This document shows positions 1 through 8,162 of a DNA stretch of 64,000 bases, piece after piece (the first letter of the stretch is position 1; each line of letters starts with the position of its first letter). The position numbers were made by a program, and so were the translations under genes. The notes under the pieces are model-generated. The model had not been told where the DNA came from. It ran no database searches and worked only from the letters and a program-made list of their open reading frames with translations. This DNA comes from Nocardia salmonicida NBRC 13393 (GTDB lineage: Bacteria > Actinomycetota > Actinomycetes > Mycobacteriales > Mycobacteriaceae): contig NZ_BDBR01000009.1 of the NCBI RefSeq assembly GCF_001613085.1, positions 248,001-312,000 on the forward strand, read 5' to 3'.

Positions 1-787
1 CCACCTGCGGGCGCACATCAGTGTCGACGGTCGTCTTCATCGGCGACCCATCGGCCCGGGCCATCCCTGTGAGCTCGGCGGTCGTGCTCGTCGCCGTGGA
101 CACCACCGTCAACGCACCACATCGAGCATCTTGTGCACTCTCGGGAACGGCTGCTCCCGGCCCGCCGGGCCCGCCATTCGCACCGGTCGGTGGCTTCGCA
201 GTCGATGGCGGTGCGCTGCTCGGCCCGTTCGGCGGAACCGCGCCCGAAGGGGGAGCGCTGCCGGGGGACGGCGCGCCGTTGGGGGGAGTGCTGTCGGGAG
301 ATTGTGCGCCAGCGGGGACAGGTGGCCGGTTCGCGTCGGTAGGCGGAGGTTGGGTGCCATTGCGATCGTCGGCGACCGAGCCCTCTTTCGCGGGAGCATT
401 CCCCGCGATATCCGCGATCGGCGCGCTCAACAGCAGCTTGTCGCGCAGCACCACCGACAACGTGCGCCCGGCTCCCGGGCGGTCCTCGATGCGCGCGACC
501 AAGCCTTTCGACCCTGCTCGCGGCGCCTGGGCGGGAACGGTGGACAGCACGGTCCCGCCTGTCGTATCGCGCAATGCCGTGCACGGAATGCTCACATCGA
601 GCGATAGCGGCACATAGTCCACGAGCGGCGCGCTGAGTTGCATCGACTGCGGCTGCGGCCAATCAAGACTCGCGCGCTGCTGCTGAACCGGCAGTAGCGG
701 AGTCGCCACCGCCAGCACCACACCCAGCGCCCCCGCCGCGATCCCGATTTTCTGCACACGGCCGAAGCCGGAAGAATCTCCACCCAC
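1..787 (-). CDS. emb: Arabinosyltransferase (EmbA/B/C family), N-terminal part only
   Basis: This is the first 262 residues of an integral membrane arabinosyltransferase that builds cell-wall arabinan; the rest lies beyond the window edge. Translation from a GTG at 787 gives a first membrane helix (about 12-33, ending ATPLLPVQQ), then LDWPQ, SAPLVDYVPLSLDVSIPC and TVLSTVPAQAPRAGSKGL, the hallmark order of the Emb N-terminal extracytoplasmic domain and closest by eye to EmbB. The domain resumes at ARCGALTVVST and ends in VRPQV. Between these blocks (about residues 129-219) is a Pro/Gly/Asn-rich insert not present in the Emb proteins I know. It lies 11 nt downstream of the serine hydrolase on the same strand. 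The start is uncertain. Confidence 0.85.
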   Translation of the reverse strand, partial: MGGDSSGFGRVQKIGIAAGALGVVLAVATPLLPVQQQRASLDWPQPQSMQLSAPLVDYVPLSLDVSIPCTALRDTTGGTVLSTVPAQAPRAGSKGLVARIEDRPGAGRTLSVVLRDKLLLSAPIADIAGNAPAKEGSVADDRNGTQPPPTDANRPPVPAGAQSPDSTPPNGAPSPGSAPPSGAVPPNGPSSAPPSTAKPPTGANGGPGGPGAAVPESAQDARCGALTVVSTATSTTAELTGMARADGSPMKTTVDTDVRPQV

Positions 788-798
788 AAACGACGATG

Positions 799-1734
799 CT
801 AGCCCCGTGGGCGGCGCAGTTCGGTGACGGCGATCCTCGCCGCCTCACCGATCGCGGCGTCGACCACCGGCAGCATCGGATCCGCGCGTGCTGCACGGGT
901 GAAAACCGCAACCGCTACCGGTGTTTCGCCGGGGAACTCGATGACAGCGACCTCGTTGCGGATCACCCCGATGGTGCCGGTCTTTCCCGCGACGAGCACC
1001 CCGCGATGGGGGAATCCGGCGGCGATGCGGTGCGGCCAGATCTGCTTGCTCATCACCGTGCGCGCGAATTCGGTGCTCGCGGTGGACACTATGTCGCCCG
1101 ACCACAGCTTCCACAGGAACCGGGTCATCTCCTCGGGCGTGGTCGCGCTGGCGTAGGAGGGGTCGTAGGCAGAGACAGTCCACGCCTCGTCGTTGTCGGC
1201 CAGCGCCGCGAAAGCCTCTGCGGTGCTGTGGGTGTCGGTGTCGCGGACCAGGCTGAGGTGCTGGTCGGCCGTGCCGCCGACGATGCGGGTATCCGTGAGG
1301 CCCAGTTCTTGGAGGAGCTCGCCCACGGCGGCGAGGCCGACCTCGCCGAGCAGGACATCGGCGGCGGCATTGTCGGACACGGTCATCATCGATGTCGCCA
1401 GATCGCGGCGGCTCAGGGTGACCGGATCCAGCAGTGCCGCAAGGCCGGTAGGGCCGGGAGTGCAGTCGGCGGGATCGATGGTGAGCCGACCCGCGGGGTC
1501 GATCAGGCCGTGGTCGACCTGTCGCAAGAACGCAGCCAACAGCAGCAGTTTGTAGACCGACGCGACCACCACGCGGTCGTGCCCACCGACGGAGACCTCG
1601 CCGGCGGACCCATCGCAGCGCCGGGCGTGCAACCACCCGACGCAGCCCGCGTCGGCGAACACGGCACGGATCCGGGCACTCGCCGATTCCGGACCGCCGG
1701 CACCGCCGTTCCTCGCCGTGTCGAACACGCTCAT
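799..1734 (-). CDS. Class A beta-lactamase-like serine hydrolase
   Basis: A 311-residue protein of the penicillin-recognising serine hydrolase fold. Visible motifs are S59-V-Y-K62 (SxxK), S120-D-N and K251-T-G-T, in the normal order and spacing. I see no ExxLN omega-loop motif where the deacylating glutamate of true class A enzymes should be, and no signal peptide, so it may be a cytoplasmic esterase or peptidase-like relative rather than a resistance enzyme. Its ATG overlaps the TGA of the upstream LysR gene, so the two are translationally coupled. Function on beta-lactams is not established. Confidence 0.8.
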   Translation of the reverse strand: MSVFDTARNGGAGGPESASARIRAVFADAGCVGWLHARRCDGSAGEVSVGGHDRVVVASVYKLLLLAAFLRQVDHGLIDPAGRLTIDPADCTPGPTGLAALLDPVTLSRRDLATSMMTVSDNAAADVLLGEVGLAAVGELLQELGLTDTRIVGGTADQHLSLVRDTDTHSTAEAFAALADNDEAWTVSAYDPSYASATTPEEMTRFLWKLWSGDIVSTASTEFARTVMSKQIWPHRIAAGFPHRGVLVAGKTGTIGVIRNEVAVIEFPGETPVAVAVFTRAARADPMLPVVDAAIGEAARIAVTELRRPRG

Positions 1735-2606
1735 CGCAGCCGCTCCCGGTACAGCACCCGATCCAACGCATCGGCATGCGCGCCCGCGTCCGCTCGGCGA
1801 ATCACCCTGACCCGCAGGGCAATCGACTGCGGCGCCAACGTGAGCCATGCCACCCCCGGTGTCGGCGTCGGCGTGGTGGCGGTGACGCCGAAGCTCGTGC
1901 CCGCGGCCACGGCGGCCATCACCGCTCGATCGTCGGGAGCCGCGAGCGGCGGTGCGTCCAGTCCACGTTCGCGCAGCAGATCGATGATGCTGTCGAAGGC
2001 AGGCGGGTTCGCGGCGCGCGGTGGATGGGCGAAGTTCAGTCCGGCGAGCATCGGGAAGGTCGGTCGTTCGGCGGTGGTGGTGCGGTGCTCGGCGGGCACC
2101 ACCAACCACCGCGGTATCTTCACCACCGGTCCGGCCTCCACCCCGTCGACCAGCGCCGGATGTTCGATCACCGCCACATCGCACACGCCCGCGCGCACCT
2201 CGGCGACGAGATCGACGGTCGTGGCCAGTGTCGTCGCCACGCTGCCACCGGCGGCGCGCAAGCCCGTGACACACGCGGTGACCAGACGATCGGGCAGCGC
2301 GGTCGTCGCGGCGAATCGCACGGTCCCGCTGAGCTGCGCGATCCGCTGTGATTCGGCGAGCAATCGGTCGGCGTCGTCGACGAGCAGCCGGGCACGCGGG
2401 AGTAGGTGCTTGCCCGCGGTGGTGAGTAGTGCGCCCTGGCTGGTGCGGTGGATGAGTTCGACGTCGAGATGTTGTTCGAGGCGGCGCAACCCCTGCGACA
2501 GGGGAGGTTGGGTCATGTCGAGTGCCGCTGCTGCCCGCCCGAAATGGCCCTCGTCCGCGACAGAGACGAAGAACCGGAGGTGGCGGATCAGATCCATATC
2601 GGCCAT
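1731..2606 (-). CDS. LysR-family transcriptional regulator, divergent from beta-lactamase
   Basis: A 291-residue LysR-type regulator. The N-terminal winged helix-turn-helix is clear (HLRFFVSVADEGHFGRAA then MTQPPLSQGLRRLE), followed by a substrate-binding-like domain. A second in-frame ATG three codons in (2597) is equally possible as start. It is divergent from the beta-lactamase gene at 2775 and co-directional with the serine hydrolase, the AmpR-like arrangement seen for class A beta-lactamases of actinobacteria. The likely job is control of the divergent gene and itself; this is inference from position. Confidence 0.88.
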   Translation of the reverse strand: MADMDLIRHLRFFVSVADEGHFGRAAAALDMTQPPLSQGLRRLEQHLDVELIHRTSQGALLTTAGKHLLPRARLLVDDADRLLAESQRIAQLSGTVRFAATTALPDRLVTACVTGLRAAGGSVATTLATTVDLVAEVRAGVCDVAVIEHPALVDGVEAGPVVKIPRWLVVPAEHRTTTAERPTFPMLAGLNFAHPPRAANPPAFDSIIDLLRERGLDAPPLAAPDDRAVMAAVAAGTSFGVTATTPTPTPGVAWLTLAPQSIALRVRVIRRADAGAHADALDRVLYRERLR

Positions 2607-2700
2607 TGAACCAGCGCTCTTGCCGCGACTCGGGCGATCTGCGGTGACGAGCTGGTCGGTATCGGTCTTCCCTGTCGCCTTACCGCTGTCCACCTGCGGT

Positions 2701-2739
2701 GATATCGGGTGCGACTCGTCCAGCCCGCTGTCCGATATT
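2701..2739. promoter_or_regulatory. Imperfect dyad in the LysR/beta-lactamase intergenic region
   Basis: GATATCGG at 2701-2708 faces CCGATATT at 2732-2739 (7 of 8 pairs), between the divergent LysR gene and the beta-lactamase gene. Position and symmetry fit a LysR-type operator with two half-site regions, about 35-75 bp upstream of the beta-lactamase start. No promoter hexamers can be assigned with confidence. Confidence 0.4.
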
Positions 2740-2774
2740 GGCTTCGAACCGGTCCGCGATGATTGCGTGCACCG

Positions 2775-3692
2775 GTGACTTCCTCCACACTGACGCCCCG
2801 CCTCCGCACCCGGATCGCCGCCGTAGCGCTGGCGATCTCGACCGTGACGTTCACCGCCTGCTCGAGCAGCGACGCCGAACCGGCATCGAGTACATCGGCC
2901 ACCGTGCCGGCCACCGCGACGTTCGCCGATATGGAGACGAAATACGGTGCCCGGCTCGGACTCTCGGTGGTCGATACCGGAAGCGGAGCGACCGTCGACT
3001 ACCGGGAAGGTGAGCGCTTCCCGATGGCCTCGACTTTCAAGGGTCTGGCGTGCGGCGCTCTCCTGCAAGCGCATCCGCTGTCCACCGGCTATTTCGACCA
3101 GGTCATCCGCTACACCGCGGCCGACATCGTCGTGAACTCGCCGGAGACGGAGAAACACATCGACACCGGCATGACCGTCACCGCCCTCTGCGACGCGGCG
3201 ATCACCCAGTCCGACAACACCGCGGGCAACATGCTGCTCCGATTGCTCGGCGGCCCAGAAGGTTTCACCGCCTTCCTGCGCACCCTGGGCGACACCGTGT
3301 CCCGTCTCGATCGCTGGGAGCCCGAGCTCAACACCGCGATCCCCGGCGACGAACGCGACACCACCACCGCCGCCGCTCTGGTGGCGAACTACCGCGCCCT
3401 GGTCGTCGGCACCGCCCTCCCCGAACCCGAACGCGACCAACTCGCCACGTGGCTGAAGGCGAGCAAGACCGGCGCCAAACGCATCAAGGCAGGTCTGCCC
3501 ACGGACTGGATCGTCGGCGACAAAACCGGCAGTCCCGCCTACGGCTCCGCCCTCGACGTAGCGATCGCCTGGCCCCCCAACCGGGCCCCGCTCGTCCTCG
3601 CCGTCCTCACCACCAAGCCGGATCAGAACGCTGAACCTTCCAACGACCTCGTCGCGGAGGCAACGAAAGCCGCTGTAGCCCAGCTCAACTGA
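2775..3692 (+). CDS. bla: Class A beta-lactamase (lipoprotein)
   Basis: Hydrolyses beta-lactams outside the membrane. From a GTG at 2775 it is 305 residues, with a Tat/Sec-like start ([12 protein letters not shown]) and a lipobox-like FTAC with Cys29, followed by a Ser/Ala/Thr linker. All class A motifs are intact: S86-T-F-K89, S146-D-N148, E182-P-E-L-N186 and K250-T-G-S253. This matches the nocardial FAR-1/AST-1 type by motif and by its divergent LysR neighbour. An in-frame TTG at 2763 is an alternative start. Expression is probably controlled by the adjacent LysR protein. Confidence 0.9.
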   Translation: MTSSTLTPRLRTRIAAVALAISTVTFTACSSSDAEPASSTSATVPATATFADMETKYGARLGLSVVDTGSGATVDYREGERFPMASTFKGLACGALLQAHPLSTGYFDQVIRYTAADIVVNSPETEKHIDTGMTVTALCDAAITQSDNTAGNMLLRLLGGPEGFTAFLRTLGDTVSRLDRWEPELNTAIPGDERDTTTAAALVANYRALVVGTALPEPERDQLATWLKASKTGAKRIKAGLPTDWIVGDKTGSPAYGSALDVAIAWPPNRAPLVLAVLTTKPDQNAEPSNDLVAEATKAAVAQLN

Positions 3693-3717
3693 TCGCGCGT
3701 GTCGAGGAGCGGACCTG

Positions 3718-3999
3718 TCACGCGGTCTTTCGCATGCTGAGGTGCGTATGCAAGCCGAGGCGCGCGCCGAACCCGATCAATCGCTCCAGGCTGTACACCC
3801 CCTGCTTGCCGGCGCGCATCTCATAGATCCGCGACCTGGAAACACCGAGTCGCTCGGCAGCCTGGGCAGGCGTGAGTTCCAACTCATCGATCCGTGCGAG
3901 CACAGCGTCCAGCGCGTCGGCCCAAACCCGAAGCCGTTCCGCCTCTTCCGGGGAGTCCGTGATCGCTTCCCACACATCGGACGTTCGCTGAATTCTCAT
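3718..3999 (-). CDS. XRE-type antitoxin (HigA-like)
   Basis: A 93-residue DNA-binding protein with a helix-turn-helix in the middle (LTPAQAAERLGVSRSRIYEM). It is encoded 6 nt downstream of a RelE/HigB-like toxin gene in the toxin-first order typical of higBA. It should neutralise the toxin and repress the operon, probably through the GTATAC repeats upstream of the toxin gene. Family and partner are inferred from motif and neighbour. Confidence 0.8.
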   Translation of the reverse strand: MRIQRTSDVWEAITDSPEEAERLRVWADALDAVLARIDELELTPAQAAERLGVSRSRIYEMRAGKQGVYSLERLIGFGARLGLHTHLSMRKTA

Positions 4000-4005
4000 G
4001 GCTTC

Positions 4006-4338
4006 CTATCCTTTCCGTGCATCCGCTTCCGCCGCGCGATAGCGGTCGCGGCCGACGGACAAGTCGCCGGGCGCGGTCTTCTCTGTCTTCTTGGTAAAGG
4101 CGTGGAGCACGTAAACGACATCGCCGAATCTCGCGACGTAGAACATGCGGTAAGCGCCGGTCCGGTCGCGGAATCGAAGTTCGAATGCGCCGGACCCGAC
4201 AGTCGGCATCGGTTTGAAATCCAATGGCGTTTGGCCGGTCTGTACCCGGTGTAGGCCGTAGCCGAGGCCACGCTGGACCGGCTGTGGCAACTCGCGCAGC
4301 CGGTCCAGCGCGTCGCCGACCCACCGGAGCTCTTTCAT
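4006..4338 (-). CDS. RelE/HigB-like toxin (phage Gp49-like family)
   Basis: A 110-residue protein with the small basic RelE-fold pattern: MKELRWVGDALDRLRELP at the start, FELRFRDRTGAYRMFYVARFGDVVYVLHAFTKK in the core, and a charged tail. This matches the type II toxin family that cleaves mRNA on ribosomes. The ATG at 4338 is chosen because it begins the conserved fold and lies just after the GTATAC operator-like repeats. It forms a two-gene operon with the antitoxin that follows. Confidence 0.8.
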   Translation of the reverse strand: MKELRWVGDALDRLRELPQPVQRGLGYGLHRVQTGQTPLDFKPMPTVGSGAFELRFRDRTGAYRMFYVARFGDVVYVLHAFTKKTEKTAPGDLSVGRDRYRAAEADARKG

Positions 4339-4345
4339 GCCCTGA

Positions 4346-4368
4346 GTATACAGATGACATGTATACAT
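4346..4368. promoter_or_regulatory. Candidate higBA operator
   Basis: GTATAC occurs at 4346-4351 and again at 4361-4366, the second inside the perfect 10-bp palindrome ATGTATACAT (4359-4368). Centre-to-centre distance is 15 bp. The AT-rich pair starts 8 bp upstream of the toxin ATG, where an antitoxin operator overlapping the promoter would be expected. Confidence 0.55.
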
Positions 4369-4416
4369 TTGATCGCCTACAGTAGTTCGAACGGGCATTC
4401 GAACGATGGGGTTGGC

Positions 4417-4748
4417 ATGACGGTGGAACTGGTGAATCCGGACGGGCTGCCCAAGCCCGAGGTGTATCGGCAACTCTCGGGGACTTCGCGGCGCAGGTGG
4501 AGCAGGCGTACCTCAATATCGGTACCGCGCTGGCGGCGATCGGTGGCTCGTTCGACGATGTCGCGAAGCTGACGATCTATGTCGTCGACTGGAGTGCGGA
4601 GAAGTATCCGCTGCTCGGTGAAGGTATCGCCAGGGCGGCGGCGAAGCTCGGTGTGGATCCGGTCAAGCCGATCACGTTGATCGGGGTGGCCGCGCTCGGT
4701 GAGCCGGATCTGCTCATCGAGGTGGAGGCTACGGCGGTGCTCGACTGA
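4417..4748 (+). pseudogene. RidA-family protein, internal deletion and frameshift
   Basis: The first 20 codons (MTVELVNPDGLPKPEVYRQLS) and the segment from about 4485 (GDFAAQVEQAYLNIGTALAA to EVEATAVLD) are both typical RidA-family sequence, but they lie in different frames. The stretch that normally joins them, about 25 residues carrying the SRLVFVAGQ-type core strand, is absent. So a deletion of roughly 75 bp, of length not divisible by three, has removed part of the substrate pocket and broken the frame near 4477. The downstream frame could only be read from an internal start. I call it a pseudogene. Confidence 0.75.
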
Positions 4749-4751
4749 GGA

Positions 4752-5666
4752 TTACCGCGCGCCCGCCATCAGGACCTCGGTCGGCGTCGAGCGGTAGCGG
4801 CCCGGGGCCGTGCCGAATTCGCGTTTGAAGGCCTTGCCGAAGGCGTACTCGGAGCCGTATCCGGTGTGCCGCGCGACGGTCGAGAGTGGGTGGTCGGTGT
4901 CGCGGAGCAGGCGGGCGGCGGTGAGCATGCGCCAGCGGGTGAGGTAGGTCAGTGGGGGTTCGCCGACCAGGGTGGTGAAGCGTTTGGCGAAGGCGGCGCG
5001 GCTGAGACCTGCTCGGGCGCCCAGTGATTCGACCGTCCAGCCGTGGGCGGGGTCGTCGTGGACGGCGCGCAGGGAGCGGGAGATGTCCGGGTCGGCGACC
5101 GCGGCGGCCCAGCCGGTCGTCTCGGCGGAGTCTGCGAGCTGGGCGCGCAGGAGATAGAGCAGCAGCAAGTCCAGCAGCGGGGGTATCGCCGCGTCGGCGC
5201 CGGGGTGGGTGTCGGTGAGCTCGTCGGCCAGCAGGTCGACCGCGGCGCGCAGCGACGGGTGCGTGCCGAGCCGGGCCGGAACGTGGACCACCTCGGGCAG
5301 CTCCGTCAGCAGCGGATGGGTTCGGTCGGCGGCGAGCTGGTAGGAACCGCACAGCAGGGTCGCGGGAACGCCCGGTCCCGCCACGATCCGGACATCGTCG
5401 GGGCCCGCGGTTTCGGTCACCGGGCTGTCGAGCTGGTCGAGCAGATCGTGGCCGATCCCGCGCGGCATGAAGACCGCGTCACCGGCGCCCAATGCCAGCG
5501 GCTCCGCATCGGGTCGCGTCAGCCAGCACGAACCCTGCAGAACCACATGGAAACCCGCGCTCTCGATGCGCGGATACGCCCGACCCCACGGTGCGTGCCG
5601 CACGAACATCCCGGAGGCCGGGCTGCCGGTCTTCGCGGTGGCCAGGACATCGCTCAGCAAATCCAT
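4752..5666 (-). CDS. AraC-family regulator with cupin N-terminus
   Basis: A 304-residue activator-type regulator: an N-terminal cupin-like sensor domain (AGFHVVLQGSCWL, LGAGDAVFMPRGIGHDL) and a C-terminal double helix-turn-helix (VESLGARAGLSRAAFAKRF and LSTVARHTGYGSEYAFGKAFKREFG). It is divergent from the reductase gene at 5785, which it probably controls, as in many AraC/oxidoreductase pairs. Its end comes 3 nt from the end of the convergent RidA pseudogene. Confidence 0.88.
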   Translation of the reverse strand: MDLLSDVLATAKTGSPASGMFVRHAPWGRAYPRIESAGFHVVLQGSCWLTRPDAEPLALGAGDAVFMPRGIGHDLLDQLDSPVTETAGPDDVRIVAGPGVPATLLCGSYQLAADRTHPLLTELPEVVHVPARLGTHPSLRAAVDLLADELTDTHPGADAAIPPLLDLLLLYLLRAQLADSAETTGWAAAVADPDISRSLRAVHDDPAHGWTVESLGARAGLSRAAFAKRFTTLVGEPPLTYLTRWRMLTAARLLRDTDHPLSTVARHTGYGSEYAFGKAFKREFGTAPGRYRSTPTEVLMAGAR

Positions 5667-5784
5667 GTTCGAAACGATACTCGTAGAGACGATCAGATAT
5701 GCAGGAAAGATTCTGGATGATTTCCTGTCTCATAAATGGCTCATACGCTGTGCTCATCAGCCCGATGAACACAAGGAGCACGAC

Positions 5785-6780
5785 ATGAAGATCGCCGTCT
5801 ACGGAGCCAGTGGCCACGTCGGAACATTCGCGGTGCGGGAACTGCGCGAGCGCGGTATCGAGGCCGTGGTCGTCGGCCGCAACGCCGCACGGCTCGCCGG
5901 ATTCGACGTCGAGGTCCGCGTTGCCGAGGCCGACGACCACACCGCGCTCGTCGCCGCGTTCGCCGACGTCGACGCCGTGATCAGTACGCTGCCCGACTAC
6001 ACCGGTCGCGGCGAGGGAGTGCTGCGCGCCGCCATCGCCGCCGGCGTCCATTACGTCGACGTCGCGGGCGAACAGCTCTTCGTCGAGAAGGTCTTCGCCG
6101 AATTCGGCCCGCTCGCGGCCGAAGCCGGGGTGACGCTCTCGACCGCGACCACCGAAGCGGGGATCTTCGGCGACCTGCTCGCTCACCTCGGCGCCGAGCG
6201 ACTCGGCGGCGCTGACGAGATCGTCCTGAGCCATGTCGCCACGCCCGGCGGCGAGGGCTCGCGCGGAAGTATGCGCACCGTCTTCCAGAATCTAGATGTC
6301 TTCACCAGTGGCGGCCTGTCATGGTCCGACGGCGAATTCCAGACCGGCCCCCAGCCCCGCCGGACCACCTTCCTGCTTCCTGACGAGACGGAACCCATTG
6401 CAGTGATGAAGTTTCCGCAACCCTCCGTGGTGACGATTCCGCGCCACACCACGGTGCGCTCGGAGGGCGTCCTCGCGAAGTCGATCTTCGAGATCGTCGG
6501 CACGGTCACCGAAGCTGATCTGGACGCCGCGCCCGAAACGCCGTCGGCCCCGGCCGCGTACTCGATGGTCGTCGACATCCACCGCGATGGCCGGGCCCTA
6601 CGTGGCATCGGCAGCGGCCCCGACGCCTACCGCAACAGCGCCCAACTCGCGGTCGAGGTCGCGACGCGCATCGCGACGGGTGCGGGCAAGCCGGGTGCGC
6701 AGTCACCCGCGGAGCTGTTCGAGCCGGTCGAATTCCTCGACGCTCTCGCGCCGTTCGGCATGACATGGTCGCTGCGTTGA
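5785..6780 (+). CDS. Saccharopine-dehydrogenase-like NAD(P)-binding protein
   Basis: A 331-residue putative reductase. The N-terminus is a Rossmann motif (VYGASGHVGTFAVREL), followed by STLPDYTGRGEGVLRAAIAAGVHYVDVAGEQ, typical of the saccharopine dehydrogenase-like superfamily. The substrate is unknown. The ATG at 5785 has a good AAGGAG site at 5773-5778. It is divergent from the AraC regulator, and its last 16 nt overlap the start of the SGNH hydrolase gene, suggesting co-transcription. Confidence 0.8.
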   Translation: MKIAVYGASGHVGTFAVRELRERGIEAVVVGRNAARLAGFDVEVRVAEADDHTALVAAFADVDAVISTLPDYTGRGEGVLRAAIAAGVHYVDVAGEQLFVEKVFAEFGPLAAEAGVTLSTATTEAGIFGDLLAHLGAERLGGADEIVLSHVATPGGEGSRGSMRTVFQNLDVFTSGGLSWSDGEFQTGPQPRRTTFLLPDETEPIAVMKFPQPSVVTIPRHTTVRSEGVLAKSIFEIVGTVTEADLDAAPETPSAPAAYSMVVDIHRDGRALRGIGSGPDAYRNSAQLAVEVATRIATGAGKPGAQSPAELFEPVEFLDALAPFGMTWSLR

Positions 6781-7988
6781 CGGTGCGGCTACGGTGGATC
6801 GCCGCCCCCGTCGCTGCCGTGGCCGCGCTGGTCCTGGTGGCGTTCGGTGTCCGCGACACCGAAACCACCTGGTCGAGTGCCTGGACGACCGCGGTGCAGT
6901 ACCCGGTCTACCAGAACTGGTCGGCGATGGGTTTCGACGACCAGACTGTGCGACAGGTGTTTCGCCTGTCGCAGGAGGGGCCGCAGGTCAGGATTCGGTT
7001 GTCGAACCGCTTCGGCGAGTACCCCCTGCCCGTGTCGGCGGCGACGGTGGCCGCCAGTGCGGGGGGCGCGGCGATCGTCCCGGAATCGGTGCGGGGGTTG
7101 AGCGTCGGTGGGCAGTCCACCTTCGTGATCGCGCCGGGGGCCGAGGTGATCAGCGACGCGGTGCGCACCGTGGGGGCATCGATCGCGGTCACTCTCTATT
7201 TCGACCGACCCACCGGCCCCGCGACGCAGCACGGCCAGTCGCTGGCCACCAGCTACCGTGCGCAGGGCGATCACGCCGACGACCCGTCGGCGGCACCGTT
7301 CACCGACACCTCGCAGTCCTGGTACTACGTGGCAGGTATCGAGACGCTGCGGTCGAGCAGCGGCGACGTCACCGTGGCCTTCGGCGATTCGATCACCGAC
7401 GGCTACCGCTCGACACTCGACGCCGACCTGCGCTACCCCGACCAGCTCGCGGCGGTAGGCCACCACGGCCCGGTGATCAACGCCGGAATCAGTGGCAACA
7501 GGCTGCTCACCGACTCGACCGCGCTCGGCGACAGCGCGCTGGCCCGGTTCCGTCGCGATGTTCTCGACCAACCGGGCGTCGGTACCGTCGTCGTCCTGAT
7601 CGGGATCAACGACATCGGTCTGTCGGACAGCGTGGGCCCGGACGGGGTTGTCTTCCCACCGGTTTCGGCCGACCAGCTCATCACCGGATATCGCGCGTTG
7701 ATCGCGCAGGCGCGCGCGGCGGGTGTGCGCATCGTCGGCGCGACCATTCTGCCGTTCGCCGGGTCGGCGTACTACTCGCCCGAGCGGGAGCGGTTGCGCA
7801 CCGAGGTGAACACTTGGATTCGGGAGTCGGGCGCCTTCGACAAGGTGGTCGATCTCGAACAGGCGTTGGCCACTCCCGGTGATCGCACCCGTCTCGCCGA
7901 CGGTTTCGACAGCGGTGATCACCTGCATCCCAATGATTCCGGCTATCGGGCCATGGCCACGGTCATCGCGCCTGCTCTCGCCGCGTGA
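6765..7988 (+). CDS. Secreted or membrane-anchored SGNH/GDSL hydrolase
   Basis: A 407-residue esterase-type enzyme. One N-terminal hydrophobic segment (about 9-28) suggests export or anchoring. The SGNH blocks are present in order: FGDSITDG with the nucleophile serine, INAGISGNRLL, VVLIGINDIG and, near the end, DHLHPNDSGY with the catalytic Asp/His. The N-terminal half (about 40-190) is an accessory beta-domain common in this group. The substrate cannot be told. It overlaps the reductase gene upstream by 16 nt. Confidence 0.85.
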   Translation: MVAALTVRLRWIAAPVAAVAALVLVAFGVRDTETTWSSAWTTAVQYPVYQNWSAMGFDDQTVRQVFRLSQEGPQVRIRLSNRFGEYPLPVSAATVAASAGGAAIVPESVRGLSVGGQSTFVIAPGAEVISDAVRTVGASIAVTLYFDRPTGPATQHGQSLATSYRAQGDHADDPSAAPFTDTSQSWYYVAGIETLRSSSGDVTVAFGDSITDGYRSTLDADLRYPDQLAAVGHHGPVINAGISGNRLLTDSTALGDSALARFRRDVLDQPGVGTVVVLIGINDIGLSDSVGPDGVVFPPVSADQLITGYRALIAQARAAGVRIVGATILPFAGSAYYSPERERLRTEVNTWIRESGAFDKVVDLEQALATPGDRTRLADGFDSGDHLHPNDSGYRAMATVIAPALAA

Positions 7989-8162
7989 CCGCCGTCTCGC
8001 CCCACCTGCCGTGACCAGGCCGGATGCTGACCCGTAGCCCAACGGCCGGTGAACCCTGATCCGTCGAGTGGCAGGTAGGGCGGGGGCTCGATATGCTCGA
8101 CTCCGACTTCGAAACAGGCTGCCTTGCTGCGTGTTTGATCGACCACTGATGGCAGGGGGCCT

